From: Bacteroidetes bacterium QS_3_64_15
GTDB taxonomy: Bacteria > Bacteroidota > Rhodothermia > Rhodothermales > Salinibacteraceae
Direction: 5' to 3'
Length of the DNA stretch: 45,035 nucleotides
NCBI GenBank assembly: GCA_003022565.1
Contig: PXTN01000095.1
Span: 1 to 45,035 of the forward strand
The notes under the pieces: model-generated
Seen by the model: the letters and a program-made list of their open reading frames with translations, nothing else
Told to the model about the DNA's origin: nothing
The model's database searches: none
Part shown: positions 25,921-34,481 of the stretch, piece after piece
Position numbering within the stretch: position 1 is the first letter of the stretch
Layout: each line of letters starts with the position of its first letter
Position numbers and translations under genes: made by a program

Positions 25921-26964
25921 ATGACATCCCGATGGGCGATCATCGTACTCATGGGCCTGTTCGTCGGCCTCGTGGGGAGCGGCTGCCAGAGCGATTCTTC
26001 CTCTCCGCCGAGCCCCTCCTCCTCGGCCACCGCGTCGCCCGACTCCCAAGGCACGTCCCCCCGCACGCGGACTCCGGACACGACCCAGGCTCTTTCTCCT
26101 CAGGGGGCGTCCGCCGACACCACGGCCCCAGATGGAATGGTGTACGTGCCCGGCGCCAAGACAAAGATCGGCGTGGAGACCGAGCGCTGGAAGCGGCTGC
26201 GCGCCAACCGGGAAACCGGCCCGCGACACCTCTTCGGGCGGGACGCCCTCTCGCCGTTCTGGGCAGAGGTAGATCCGTTTTTTCTCGACGTCCATCCCGT
26301 CACGGTCGCGCAGTTTCGGGACTTCGTGGAGGACACCGGGTTTACCACCCAGGCCGAGGAGTTTGGCAACGCAGGCGTGCTCCGTAACGGCCAATGGCAG
26401 CTTGTTGGCGGGGCCACCTGGCGCCGCCCGCGGGGCTCCAACGAGCCGATGGCGCCGGATGATCACCCCGTGACGCAGGTCTCGTGGAACGACGCCGAAG
26501 CGTACTGCGAGTGGGCCGGGAAGCGCCTGCCCACGGAGGTCGAGTGGGAGCACGCCGCCCGGGCGGGGCAGGACCGGGACGCGCTGTGTCTGTGGGACGG
26601 GTCTTGTCTTGATCCGTCGGCCCGCACAGAACACGCAAACACGTGGCAGGGTCAGTATCCGGTGCAAAACACGGTGGAGGACGGCTACCGCTACACCTCA
26701 CCGGTCGGGGCGTTCGACACCACTGCGCTCGGCCTGCAGGACATGAGCGGCAACGTGTGGGAATGGACGGCCAGCTGGAAGCGCCCCTACGATACGCGCG
26801 GAAGCGACTTCCAGCCCACCCGCAAGAGCGAACGCGTTCAGCGCGGCGGTTCATTCATCTGCGCGGAGTGTGGTGGATACTTCCTCTTTGCCCGGGCCGG
26901 CGCTACGCCCCGTACCTCGCTGTTTAACGTCGGCTTTCGGTGCGCGAGAGACGCTTCCTCGTAG
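25921..26964 (+). CDS. Lipoprotein with a formylglycine-generating-enzyme (SUMF1/FGE-sulfatase) domain
   Basis: A 347-residue protein with a signal sequence leading to GSGC (Cys22), a Ser/Thr/Pro linker (~25-70), and then an FGE-type C-lectin fold domain. Matching blocks are the VDPFFLDVHPVTVAQFRDFV opening, HPVTQVSWNDAEAYCEWAGKRLPTEVEWEHAAR, LQDMSGNVWEWTASW, and the end GFRCARD. In true FGE the active site follows GGS with two cysteines spaced Cx4C; here GGSFICAECGGYF has Cx2C and is two residues shorter, so activity is uncertain. It ends 28 bp from the stop of a convergent Cys-type sulfatase. An ATG at 25906 is an alternative start. GldJ/GldK-like structural relatives also have this domain. 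Confidence 0.82.
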   Translation: MTSRWAIIVLMGLFVGLVGSGCQSDSSSPPSPSSSATASPDSQGTSPRTRTPDTTQALSPQGASADTTAPDGMVYVPGAKTKIGVETERWKRLRANRETGPRHLFGRDALSPFWAEVDPFFLDVHPVTVAQFRDFVEDTGFTTQAEEFGNAGVLRNGQWQLVGGATWRRPRGSNEPMAPDDHPVTQVSWNDAEAYCEWAGKRLPTEVEWEHAARAGQDRDALCLWDGSCLDPSARTEHANTWQGQYPVQNTVEDGYRYTSPVGAFDTTALGLQDMSGNVWEWTASWKRPYDTRGSDFQPTRKSERVQRGGSFICAECGGYFLFARAGATPRTSLFNVGFRCARDASS

Positions 26965-26992
26965 GGCTGTGGCCCCCTCGGCCGGTGCGCGG

Positions 26993-28471
26993 TCATTGCT
27001 GCGAGCCGTTTGGCAGCCTTCGCTCGCTGTTCTGCCCGCCGCGGGGCCGTTTCAGGGGAATCTGGAGCCCGCCGGTCGCCTCCAGCCGGTCGAAGAGCTC
27101 GTTCCGCAGACTATCGGCCAGGTCCGACCGAACCTCGATAAGATTGTGCATCTCCTCGGGGTCGTTCTGCACGTTGTAGAGCTCGTTCAGGTCCCAGAGG
27201 CCGTAGTAGAAGACGTACTTCCACTCATCGGTCCGGAGGCCGAACATGGTGGGGGTGTGCGGGAAATTCCACTCCCAGTAGTACTCGTAGAGAATCGAGT
27301 CGCGCCAGTCGACGGGGCGATCCTGCAGAAGCGGCAGGAAAGACCGACCGTCAATCTTGTTGACCGGCTCGGCGCCTGCAATGTCCAGGATCGTGGGCCC
27401 CACGTCGATGTTCTGCACCATTTCCTCAATCGTCCGGCCCGGCTCAATCGATCCCGGCGCCCAGGCCAGCATGGGCACCCGGACGGAGGGAGCGTACATC
27501 TGGCGCTTGTCGATGAGGCCGTGCTCGCCCCACATGAAGCCGTTGTCGCTCATGTAGACGACGAGGGTATTCTCGGCCATGTCGTTTTGCTCCAGATAAT
27601 CAAGGACGCGCCCAATTTCCCGGTCCATCGAGTAGAGCGCCTCGGCGTAATTGCGGAACCGCCGGTCGAAGGACTCCATGCCCCGGTGGTACATGTGCTC
27701 CACGCCGTGCCAGCCGTATCGCTGCTCCTGCACCCAGTCGGGCTTCATGCGGTAGTTCTGGCGAGTGTTCTTCATCGACTGAGGGCGAGGCATCTCTACC
27801 TCGTCGTAGCGCCCCTCATCCTCGGGGTGGGGCCGGAAGGGGCTGTGGACGTTCTTGTGGGAGAGGTACATGAAGAAGGGCTTCTCGCTCCCCCGTTCCT
27901 CCAGCCACTGAAGGGCCTGGTCCGTGACGATGCTGGCGTTGTAGCCCTCAAACTGCTGGGTCGTCCCGTTGACGTTGAGGGTGGGATCGAAGTAGCTGCC
28001 CTGTCCCCGGAACGCCACCCATTGGTCAAATCCGCGTCGGGGCTCGGCGGAGGCGCGGCCCATGTGCCACTTCCCGAAGAACCCGGTCTGGTACCCATTC
28101 TGCTGGAGCGTCTCCGGGAAGAAGTGGGTGGTGTCGGGCACGCGCCGCTGATTGTCTACTACGCCGTGCCGGTGGGCGTGCTGGCCGGTCAGGATCGACG
28201 CCCGGCTCGGCGAACAGAGACTGGTGCCCACGAATGCATTGGCGAGGTGCGCCCCTTCCCGCCGCATCCGGTCGAGGTTCGGGGTTTCCAAAAAGTCGGG
28301 CGCCCGCTCGTGGAAGCCCATGTAGTCGTAGCGGTGATCATCGCTGAAGATAAAGATCACGTTCTCGGGCGCCTCGGCCTCGTTCTGCGCAAGCGCCCCG
28401 ATTGGGACAAACGCCGCGCCGACCACGGCGAGCCCGAGGACGAGCGAAAGCATACGCCGAAAACCAGACAT
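26993..28471 (-). CDS. Secreted sulfatase (Cys-type)
   Basis: A 492-residue type I sulfatase that would hydrolyse sulfate esters, probably on polysaccharides. The signal peptide (1-29, ALAQ) is followed by the metal ligands in FIFSDDHRYD (Asp44-Asp45). The modification motif C-x-P-x-R is at Cys86-Arg90 (LCSPSRASILTG), with HRHGV and GKWHMG downstream, and MSDNGFMWGEHGL in the C-terminal half. The Cys must be converted to formylglycine, so an FGE is needed somewhere; the FGE-domain lipoprotein next door is a natural but unproven candidate. The substrate is unknown. ATG at 28471 gives the complete signal peptide. Confidence 0.92.
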   Translation of the reverse strand: MSGFRRMLSLVLGLAVVGAAFVPIGALAQNEAEAPENVIFIFSDDHRYDYMGFHERAPDFLETPNLDRMRREGAHLANAFVGTSLCSPSRASILTGQHAHRHGVVDNQRRVPDTTHFFPETLQQNGYQTGFFGKWHMGRASAEPRRGFDQWVAFRGQGSYFDPTLNVNGTTQQFEGYNASIVTDQALQWLEERGSEKPFFMYLSHKNVHSPFRPHPEDEGRYDEVEMPRPQSMKNTRQNYRMKPDWVQEQRYGWHGVEHMYHRGMESFDRRFRNYAEALYSMDREIGRVLDYLEQNDMAENTLVVYMSDNGFMWGEHGLIDKRQMYAPSVRVPMLAWAPGSIEPGRTIEEMVQNIDVGPTILDIAGAEPVNKIDGRSFLPLLQDRPVDWRDSILYEYYWEWNFPHTPTMFGLRTDEWKYVFYYGLWDLNELYNVQNDPEEMHNLIEVRSDLADSLRNELFDRLEATGGLQIPLKRPRGGQNSERRLPNGSQQ

Positions 28472-28560
28472 GTGGCAGGAATTTGGGATCAATAAATTGA
28501 GACCAGCGAAGAACGGGAACGTCCTGGACGGTTCACGCCCACAGACAAACGCCCACAAAC

Positions 28561-28616
28561 AAATAGATGCCCCGAAGCCGCGGGGCGGGGGGAGGGGTCA
28601 CGGCTCGGGGCATCTA
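28561..28616 (-). terminator. Terminator after tRNA-Ala
   Basis: On the minus strand, agatgccccgagccg pairs with cggcttcggggcatct (one mismatch) around a GC-rich loop and is followed by attt-gtttg. The hairpin starts 5 bases after the tRNA and separates it from the sulfatase gene downstream on the same strand. Confidence 0.75.
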
Positions 28617-28620
28617 AAGG

Positions 28621-28693
<73 letters not shown>

Positions 28694-28931
28694 TCGCAAT
28701 GTCTCGGAGCGGGCAAATGAGTTTCATCAACCGGTGTCCTTTTGCTCTCTCCGTTCATGCTCTACTTTCGGCACTGCGGCACGTTCCCGGTCGCATGATT
28801 CCACGCTTCGTTTCATGGAATTTGTCCGCGGGTCGGTCTCGACGATCCGTGCCGCACGGTGGATAACAAGACCGCCCGGAGAGCCGTATGAGGGGCTCGC
28901 ATTGTCTGCATCATCACCCCTCTCGCCTTTG

Positions 28932-29672
28932 ATGAACCTTGCACTCGTTGGCACCGGACAGATGGGACAGGCCGTGGCGGCGGTGGCCGCGGAGGGGTCC
29001 CACGAGGTCACGGCGCGCTTCAACTCAGACCGGCCCCTCGTAGATGCTGCCCCCGCCGCCCTTGAGGCGGTGGACGTCGCCGTCGACTTCTCCCTTCCCT
29101 CCCTGGCCGTGCCCCATTTCCGACGCTACTGCGAATGGGACGTGCCGGTCGTGATGGGCACGACCGGCTGGTACGATGCGCTCGATGAGGTGCAGGCCCT
29201 TGTTCAGCACCACGACGCCGGCGTGCTGTATGCGCCCAACTTTTCGATCGGCGTAGCGGTGCTCTCCCGAGCGGTCGACCACGTGACGGGCCTCATGGAC
29301 GAGATCGAGGCGTACGACGCCTTCGTCCACGAGATGCACCACACGAAGAAGGCGGACAGTCCCAGCGGCACGGCTCGGATGCTGGCCGAACAACTGGTGG
29401 ACGGACTCGAGCGGAAAGGCCACATCGATCCCGAGGCACAGCACCAGCGCATCGACCCGTCGGCCGTGCACGTCAGCTCCACCCGTGCCGGCACGGCCTT
29501 CGGCGAACATACGGTCGGCTTCGACAGCCCCTACGACCGCGTCTCCCTCCGCCACCGGGCCAAGAACCGACGCGGCTTCGCGGTAGGAGCGCTGCGGGCC
29601 GCAAAGTGGCTGCGCGGACGGACCGGCCTTTTCACCCTGGACGACGTGCTGGACGACTGGCTCGAAGACTGA
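28932..29672 (+). CDS. dapB: 4-hydroxy-tetrahydrodipicolinate reductase
   Basis: NAD(P)H-dependent reductase of the lysine/diaminopimelate pathway, acting on the dapA product. The 246-residue protein has the N-terminal nucleotide-binding motif LVGTGQMGQAV, VMGTTGWY in the cofactor/substrate hinge, and the catalytic signature EMHHTKKADSPSGTA with His136, His137 and Lys140. It is a little shorter than E. coli DapB, typical of the Bacteroidota form. ATG at 28932 aligns with the first beta strand. dapA follows 52 bp downstream, so the two are very likely one operon. Confidence 0.95.
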   Translation: MNLALVGTGQMGQAVAAVAAEGSHEVTARFNSDRPLVDAAPAALEAVDVAVDFSLPSLAVPHFRRYCEWDVPVVMGTTGWYDALDEVQALVQHHDAGVLYAPNFSIGVAVLSRAVDHVTGLMDEIEAYDAFVHEMHHTKKADSPSGTARMLAEQLVDGLERKGHIDPEAQHQRIDPSAVHVSSTRAGTAFGEHTVGFDSPYDRVSLRHRAKNRRGFAVGALRAAKWLRGRTGLFTLDDVLDDWLED

Positions 29673-29724
29673 TCCCCTGAGTCGCTGCTTGCATTTTTTT
29701 GACCGACGAACCTCTTCGTATCTT

Positions 29725-30630
29725 ATGTCCCACGACCTTCTCTTCCGCGGCGTGGCCCCAGCCCTCGTCACGCCCTTTACGTCCGACGACACCATCGACG
29801 AGGGTGCCTTCCGTCGCTTGATTGAGGTCCAGATCAAGAGCGGCGTGTCGGCCCTCGTGGTGCTGGGAACGACGGGTGAGAATCCGACCATCACAGAGGC
29901 GGAACGACGCCAGCTCGTGGACACCGCCGTTGAAACCACGGACGGACGCGTGCCCATCATCGTGGGCACCGGCACGAACAACACCGACCAGAGCATCGCC
30001 TTTTCGGAGTCGGCCGTCAACGCGGGGGCGGATGGGCTCCTGGTAGTGGGTCCCTACTACAACAAACCCTCACAGTCGGGCTTCACGGCCCACGTCGAGG
30101 CCATTGCCGGCGCCGCCGACGCACCGATCATTCTCTACAACGTCCCGAGCCGCACGAGCTTTCACATTGCCCCCGAGACGGCCCTCCACCTGGCCGAGCA
30201 GGTCCCGCAGGTCGTGGGCATCAAGGAGGCCTCCGGAGAAATCGACCAGATCAACGACCTCCTCGTCCACCGCCCCGACGGATTCGGGGTTTACTCGGGA
30301 GACGACGAGATGACGCTCCCACTGCTGGCCCTAGGGGGCGACGGGGCCGTGTCCGTCGTCAGCAATGCCCTGCCGGAGCCCTTCTGCGCGCTCGTGGCGG
30401 CCGCGCTCGACGGCGATCTTGAGACGGCCCGCGAGCAGCATGAAGAGCTCCTCCCCGCCATGCGGGCCTGCTTCCTGGAGACCAATCCCATCCCCATCAA
30501 GGACATTTGCGCCGCGCTGGGCTGGATGGAGCCGCACGTCCGCCTCCCCCTCGTGGCCATGGAGGAGCGATCGCCGGTGCGCCAGCGCGTCCTGTCCGCG
30601 TTCGACGACCTGCTGGACGTGACGATGTAG
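29725..30630 (+). CDS. dapA: 4-hydroxy-tetrahydrodipicolinate synthase
   Basis: Class I aldolase condensing pyruvate with aspartate semialdehyde, the first committed step to lysine and diaminopimelate. The 301-residue barrel has the phosphate/substrate motif LGTTGE (Thr49-Thr50), YYNKPSQ, the catalytic Tyr138 in LYNVPSRT, and the Schiff-base Lys167 in VGIKEASG. GDDEMTLPLLALGG near residue 200 is also typical. The ATG at 29725 gives family-length protein. It follows dapB by 52 bp; a heptad repeat element lies after its stop codon. Confidence 0.96.
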   Translation: MSHDLLFRGVAPALVTPFTSDDTIDEGAFRRLIEVQIKSGVSALVVLGTTGENPTITEAERRQLVDTAVETTDGRVPIIVGTGTNNTDQSIAFSESAVNAGADGLLVVGPYYNKPSQSGFTAHVEAIAGAADAPIILYNVPSRTSFHIAPETALHLAEQVPQVVGIKEASGEIDQINDLLVHRPDGFGVYSGDDEMTLPLLALGGDGAVSVVSNALPEPFCALVAAALDGDLETAREQHEELLPAMRACFLETNPIPIKDICAALGWMEPHVRLPLVAMEERSPVRQRVLSAFDDLLDVTM

Positions 30631-30693
30631 TGCCCACATCGGGGCTGATCTCCGAAGTGGGAAGAAGAGCCTGCGTGAACGGGCTGGGGATGT

Positions 30694-30775
30694 TGTATCG
30701 CGTCGTATTGCGTATTTCGTATTGCGCGTGTCGGTAAATGGACGCCGTACGCACCACGCATCACGCAATACGTCG
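30694..30775. repeat. Heptad-register inverted repeat (cgtattg type)
   Basis: Left arm: tgtatcg (30694), then after a cgt the units cgtattg, cgtattt, cgtattg, cgcgtgt (30704-30731). The opposite strand of the right arm reads cgtattg, cgtgatg, cgtggtg, cgtacgg. The two arms share the same leading units and pair imperfectly around a short loop. It lies between the 3' ends of dapA and mreD, where transcription converges, so it may act as a two-way terminator. Confidence 0.8.
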
Positions 30776-30786
30776 CAGTCGTGCCA

Positions 30787-31254
30787 TCACTGGGCAAACA
30801 ACGCCACGATGCCCCCCACCGCAGCCGTGTAGAGGGCCGAGCCCAGCCACAGGCCGTACAAAAGGAAGTTGGTCGTGGCCTGGGTCTGCAGGGCGAGGAG
30901 CGCGACCAGGAGCCCGTTGTGGAGGAGCGCAATCACGAGCGCTCCGAGCAGGGCCTGCCGGGGACGAATGATGAGGGGCGTGTGCTCCTCGACGGCGAAG
31001 CGCCCCACCAGGAAGCCGATGAGGGTTTTGACGAACATGTGGATGCCCCACGTGCCATAGGCCACGTCCATGGCCAGCCCGAGACCGGCCCCTGCGAGCG
31101 TGCCACGCTGCCGTCCCTCCCGGAGCGCGTACCAGCCGAGAAAGAGGAGCACGGCGTCCGGATAGGTGCCGTAGATGCGGAGTCGGCCCACGATGAGCCA
31201 CTGCAGCAGAAATACGGCAGCGGCGACGAGAAGTCGGCGGGCGGAGGGCGACAT
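30787..31254 (-). CDS. mreD: MreD-like rod-shape protein
   Basis: A 155-residue, very hydrophobic protein with about five membrane helices. The N-terminal VFLLQWLIVGRLRIYG..PDAVLLFLGWYALREG block and GAGLGLAMDVAYGTWGIHMFVKTLIGFLVG match MreD, which links cell-wall synthesis enzymes to the MreB/MreC elongation machine. MreD is poorly conserved, so the call rests on size, topology and these blocks. mreB and mreC are not adjacent. The gene is downstream of dacB on the same strand, keeping a cell-wall theme. ATG at 31254. Confidence 0.75.
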   Translation of the reverse strand: MSPSARRLLVAAAVFLLQWLIVGRLRIYGTYPDAVLLFLGWYALREGRQRGTLAGAGLGLAMDVAYGTWGIHMFVKTLIGFLVGRFAVEEHTPLIIRPRQALLGALVIALLHNGLLVALLALQTQATTNFLLYGLWLGSALYTAAVGGIVALFAQ

Positions 31255-31285
31255 GCAGTGGCGACGCTACAGAGCGAGAACGCAG

Positions 31286-31307
31286 TGTCCGGGGCCGGCC
31301 CCGGACA
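31286..31307. repeat. Perfect 22-bp palindrome
   Basis: Bases 31286-31307 (tgtccggggcc and its exact complement) form an unbroken palindrome in the 59-bp gap between dacB and mreD. It could be a hairpin that attenuates readthrough or a dimeric-protein site. There is no T run, so simple intrinsic termination is unlikely. Confidence 0.7.
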
Positions 31308-31313
31308 GCCCCC

Positions 31314-32747
31314 TCAGGACGGGGGTGTGGTCAGCTCTCGAACGATGTCGTCCATCGTGCGGGTGATCTGGTTGGACGGACCGGTGTAGTTGTTGGCAAA
31401 TAGCACGAACGCCACGCGGGTGCCGTCCGACCGCTTGACGTATCCGCTCAGGGCCCGCACGAAGGACAGAGAGCCCGTCTTGGCCCGCGCGTCCGTCCGG
31501 CCCAGACGCCCACTGAGGGTTGTGTTGCGCTCGCCGCCCTCCGGCAGCGACACAAAAAAGGACTCACGTTCGGAATGCCCGGCCATGTGCACGAGAAGTT
31601 TGCGCAGGGCTCGAGGCGTGATGAGATTCTTCCGTGAGAGGCCCGAGCCATCGTTGATCGTGAGCCCGCGCGTGCCGACGCCCGCCCCTCGCAAAAACGA
31701 CTTGGTGCGCCGGATGCCGCCCCGCGTGGAGCCGCCCCAGCCGTACGTCCGGAAAACCTGCTCTGCGTAGAAGTTGTCGCTGCGCTTGTTGATGACGCGC
31801 ACAATCTCGGACAAGGGCGGCGACACCTCCACAAATACAGGATCTCCCTCCTCCGACGACGCGTCAAGCGAATCGGCGCCCATCAGATCAAGGTCCGTCT
31901 CGATGCCTGCCTCTTGGAGCCGCTCCCGAAAGACGCGAAGTGCAAAGGCGGTCGGGTCACTGACCGGCACGTTACGGACGCCGTCGTAGGACCGGGCCAC
32001 CGAGCCGGTCAGCACGAGCTTGTTGGTCGAGAAGGTCCGGTTGATCAGAAGCGTGCTTCCGCGCCACCGCTCGCTCGTGACGGCTCGATTCTCGTACTCG
32101 ACCGCTCCTTCCGGCCGCACGCGCACCACCGGGGCCTCGCCCGGATGAGTGGCCCGCACCTCTACCGGCACCGAGTTGTCCCGGTAACTGAGCCCGCCGG
32201 CTCGAACGCCGATCTGCTCCCCCTTCTCGCGGGTCAGATAGCTCACGTTCCATCCGTCCGGATAGGACTCCTCCCGAAACGCCTCTCCGTCGCCAATCAG
32301 ACGCCCTTCGATGCGGCGCACCCCCATGTCCGTAAGCCGCTCGGCCCACTCGCGCAGAGGATCGTCGCGCCGGAGGGAGGTGCTCCCGAACGTCGGGTCG
32401 CCCGAGCCCGTGAGCCGAAGATCCCCCTGCATGACAGAATCCTTCGTCGTGCCGTCGAAGGTGAGCGTCGTCTCGTACCGGTGGGTGCTGCCCAACAAAT
32501 CGAGCGCGGCGGCCGTGGTGACCAGCTTCTGATTGGAGGCCGGGAGAAAGCCGCGCTCGGCGTTTCGGCTGAACAGCAGGCTGTCCCGGTCGAGATCGTA
32601 GATGCTCACGCCCCAGAAGGCGTCCCGGCGCTGCTGGAGGAGGGACTCGACCCGGTCGTCCACCGACTGCGCGGGGGCCCCGATCGGACCCAGCGCTCCG
32701 ATGAGGACCAAAAGGCCGAAAGCAACCGAGAGCCAGCAACGAATCAC
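31314..32747 (-). CDS. dacB: D-alanyl-D-alanine carboxypeptidase/endopeptidase (PBP4-type, S13)
   Basis: Periplasmic penicillin-binding protein that trims or cleaves peptidoglycan peptide cross-links. The 477-residue protein has a signal peptide (1-26), the SxxK nucleophile motif SNQK in FLPASNQKLVTTAAAL, the SxN motif in KRSDNFYAEQVF, and the KTG motif in ARAKTGSLSFV, in correct order with the long S13 insertion between SxxK and SxN. Translation starts with GTG at 32747, which gives a normal signal peptide. It is divergent to the DUF3098 gene and followed by mreD. Confidence 0.93.
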   Translation of the reverse strand: MIRCWLSVAFGLLVLIGALGPIGAPAQSVDDRVESLLQQRRDAFWGVSIYDLDRDSLLFSRNAERGFLPASNQKLVTTAAALDLLGSTHRYETTLTFDGTTKDSVMQGDLRLTGSGDPTFGSTSLRRDDPLREWAERLTDMGVRRIEGRLIGDGEAFREESYPDGWNVSYLTREKGEQIGVRAGGLSYRDNSVPVEVRATHPGEAPVVRVRPEGAVEYENRAVTSERWRGSTLLINRTFSTNKLVLTGSVARSYDGVRNVPVSDPTAFALRVFRERLQEAGIETDLDLMGADSLDASSEEGDPVFVEVSPPLSEIVRVINKRSDNFYAEQVFRTYGWGGSTRGGIRRTKSFLRGAGVGTRGLTINDGSGLSRKNLITPRALRKLLVHMAGHSERESFFVSLPEGGERNTTLSGRLGRTDARAKTGSLSFVRALSGYVKRSDGTRVAFVLFANNYTGPSNQITRTMDDIVRELTTPPS

Positions 32748-32913
32748 GGAGGACAGTCAGCGATGCGAAGAGCGACGGCGACTGGAACCTTCCTCGAAGG
32801 CCCCTGGTTTCCCGAACGACGCAAAAAAGCTCATTCCTCTCTCCGGCACTCCGTCCACTTTCTGCCGCCGAGTCGGTCTGCCGTTTGCACGTTAGATTTC
32901 CTCCGCTCGATCC

Positions 32914-33174
32914 ATGCCCAAGCCTTCCAAGCGCCGGGGCCGGTCCGGAACGCTCGTCTTCGAGAATCGGAACTACGTCCTCCTCCTTGTTGGAGCCGCC
33001 CTCATCGTGATCGGCTTTGCAGCGATGTACGTCGAGAACGCGTACCAGGGCTTCGTGTCCCTGTACATCTCTCCGATCCTGATTGTGGGCGGATACGCGG
33101 AGATCATCTACGCGCTTTTGTGGTCGCCGGGCGACGACGAGCCGGCTGAGGAGAAGCACTCGGCCCCTCAGTAG
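32914..33174 (+). CDS. DUF3098 two-helix membrane protein
   Basis: An 86-residue protein with a basic N-terminal tail (KPSKRRGRSG), then FENRNYVLLLVGAALIVIGFAAMYVE and a second helix ISPILIVGGYAEIIYALLW, with an acidic C-terminal tail. This two-helix layout with the F..xNY start is what I know as DUF3098, a Bacteroidota family of unknown function, often near cell-division or cell-wall genes. Its 3' end overlaps the convergent namZ gene by 7 bases. ATG at 32914. Confidence 0.82.
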   Translation: MPKPSKRRGRSGTLVFENRNYVLLLVGAALIVIGFAAMYVENAYQGFVSLYISPILIVGGYAEIIYALLWSPGDDEPAEEKHSAPQ

Positions 33175-34481
33175 AGCAGCGCGGCGGAGCGCTGGTCCTG
33201 GAAGGCGGCGACTTCTTCTCGCCACGACGCCACAATCGAGTCGGGCGGCGTCCCGTTCCGCAGGAGCCGCAGCAACCGATCGGTGCCCGCCAGTCGCGTG
33301 AGGTGCTGAGGCCGGTTCACGAAGTTCGTGTACCCCTCGGCCTGGGCCTGCCGGTACATGGCGTGGAGCGCATGAATCCCAATCTCCAGCGGGTATACAG
33401 CCTGTCGATCCGTCACCTCCAGCTCAAAACCGTGCACTTGCTCTCCCTCAAACCGTGGAGAGGGCGCCGCCTGGGGCATGGACTGCGGCGTGAACGCGAT
33501 CGTATCCACTGCGACCCCCGGCAGGTCGTACGCCCGAAGCGTGTCGACCACCTGCCGCGCGGCCTCGGCGGACCACGGGGCCCCAATTTGCAGGAAGGGC
33601 CGGGCCGTCCCGCGTCCCTCACTGACCCGCACGCCTTCAAAGAAGCACATGCCCGGGTAGAGCAGCGCCGTCTCCCAGGTCGGGAGATTGGGACTCGGCG
33701 GGGTCCACGTCCGTCCCGTGTCCGGCCACTGCTCGTCGCGGGTCCAATTCTCGACCGGCACCACCGACAGGTCGAGCGCTTCAACGCCCGGCAGCAGACG
33801 TTGCTCTTGAATGTAGCGGGCGAGTTCTCCAATCGTCATCCCGTGGGCGATCGGGATGGGATAGCGCCCCACGAACGACGAGTGGGCGGGCTCCAGGACG
33901 AACCCAGACGTGTAGGTCCCGGCGAGCGGGTTGGGACGATCGAGCACGACGAACCGCAGGTCGGCCTCGGCGGCCGACTGCATGGCCAGCCCCATCGTGG
34001 TGATGTAGGTGTAGAACCGCGCCCCCACGTCCTGCACGTCGAACACGAGGGCGTCCAGGGATTGCAGCTCCTCCGGCGTCGGCCGGCGGGTATCGTCGTA
34101 GAGGCTATAGACCGGCGTGCCCGTGCGCAGATCCTGCCCGCCCTCGATCGACTCCCCGGCCCCAGCCGTGCCTCGAAAGCCATGTTCGGGCGCAAAGATG
34201 GCACCGAGCTCTACGTTCGGAGCGGCGGCAAGACGGTCGACGAGGTGGACCGTGTCGACCTGCGCGGTGTGGTTCGCGATGACCCCGATGCGCTGGCCGG
34301 CGAGGAACTCAAAGTCGTTGCCCGCGAGCACCTCCGCGCCTGTGCGCATCGGAGAAGGCTTCTTCTCTGGGGCACATCCACCAAGCACCGCAACGAGGAG
34401 AACGGCAGTGAGGAAAAGAACTCCAGAGGTCCCCCTCTCAGATCCAAGAACGATACCGGGCATGCAGGGACAGCGGCTCAT
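33168..34481 (-). CDS. namZ: NamZ-like exo-beta-N-acetylmuramidase (DUF1343) lipoprotein
   Basis: A 437-residue lipoprotein (lipobox LGGC, Cys36) of the DUF1343 family, whose characterised member NamZ releases terminal MurNAc during cell-wall turnover. Family blocks include RIGVIANHTAQVD, IFAPEHGFRG, DALVFDVQDVGARFYTYITTM, LDRPNPLAG, PNLPTWETALLYPGMCFFEG, and GRGTARPF. The start at 34481 overlaps the ndk stop codon in an ATGA arrangement, pointing to translational coupling; ATG at 34463 is an alternative. With dacB and mreD nearby it fits a peptidoglycan-metabolism neighbourhood. Confidence 0.88.
   Translation of the reverse strand: MSRCPCMPGIVLGSERGTSGVLFLTAVLLVAVLGGCAPEKKPSPMRTGAEVLAGNDFEFLAGQRIGVIANHTAQVDTVHLVDRLAAAPNVELGAIFAPEHGFRGTAGAGESIEGGQDLRTGTPVYSLYDDTRRPTPEELQSLDALVFDVQDVGARFYTYITTMGLAMQSAAEADLRFVVLDRPNPLAGTYTSGFVLEPAHSSFVGRYPIPIAHGMTIGELARYIQEQRLLPGVEALDLSVVPVENWTRDEQWPDTGRTWTPPSPNLPTWETALLYPGMCFFEGVRVSEGRGTARPFLQIGAPWSAEAARQVVDTLRAYDLPGVAVDTIAFTPQSMPQAAPSPRFEGEQVHGFELEVTDRQAVYPLEIGIHALHAMYRQAQAEGYTNFVNRPQHLTRLAGTDRLLRLLRNGTPPDSIVASWREEVAAFQDQRSAALLY

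Noticed and set aside
26870-28495. Open frame of 541 codons on the plus strand opposite the sulfatase
   Set aside because: It lies wholly on the antisense of a sulfatase with all family motifs; Val/His/Leu-rich composition is that of a shadow frame.
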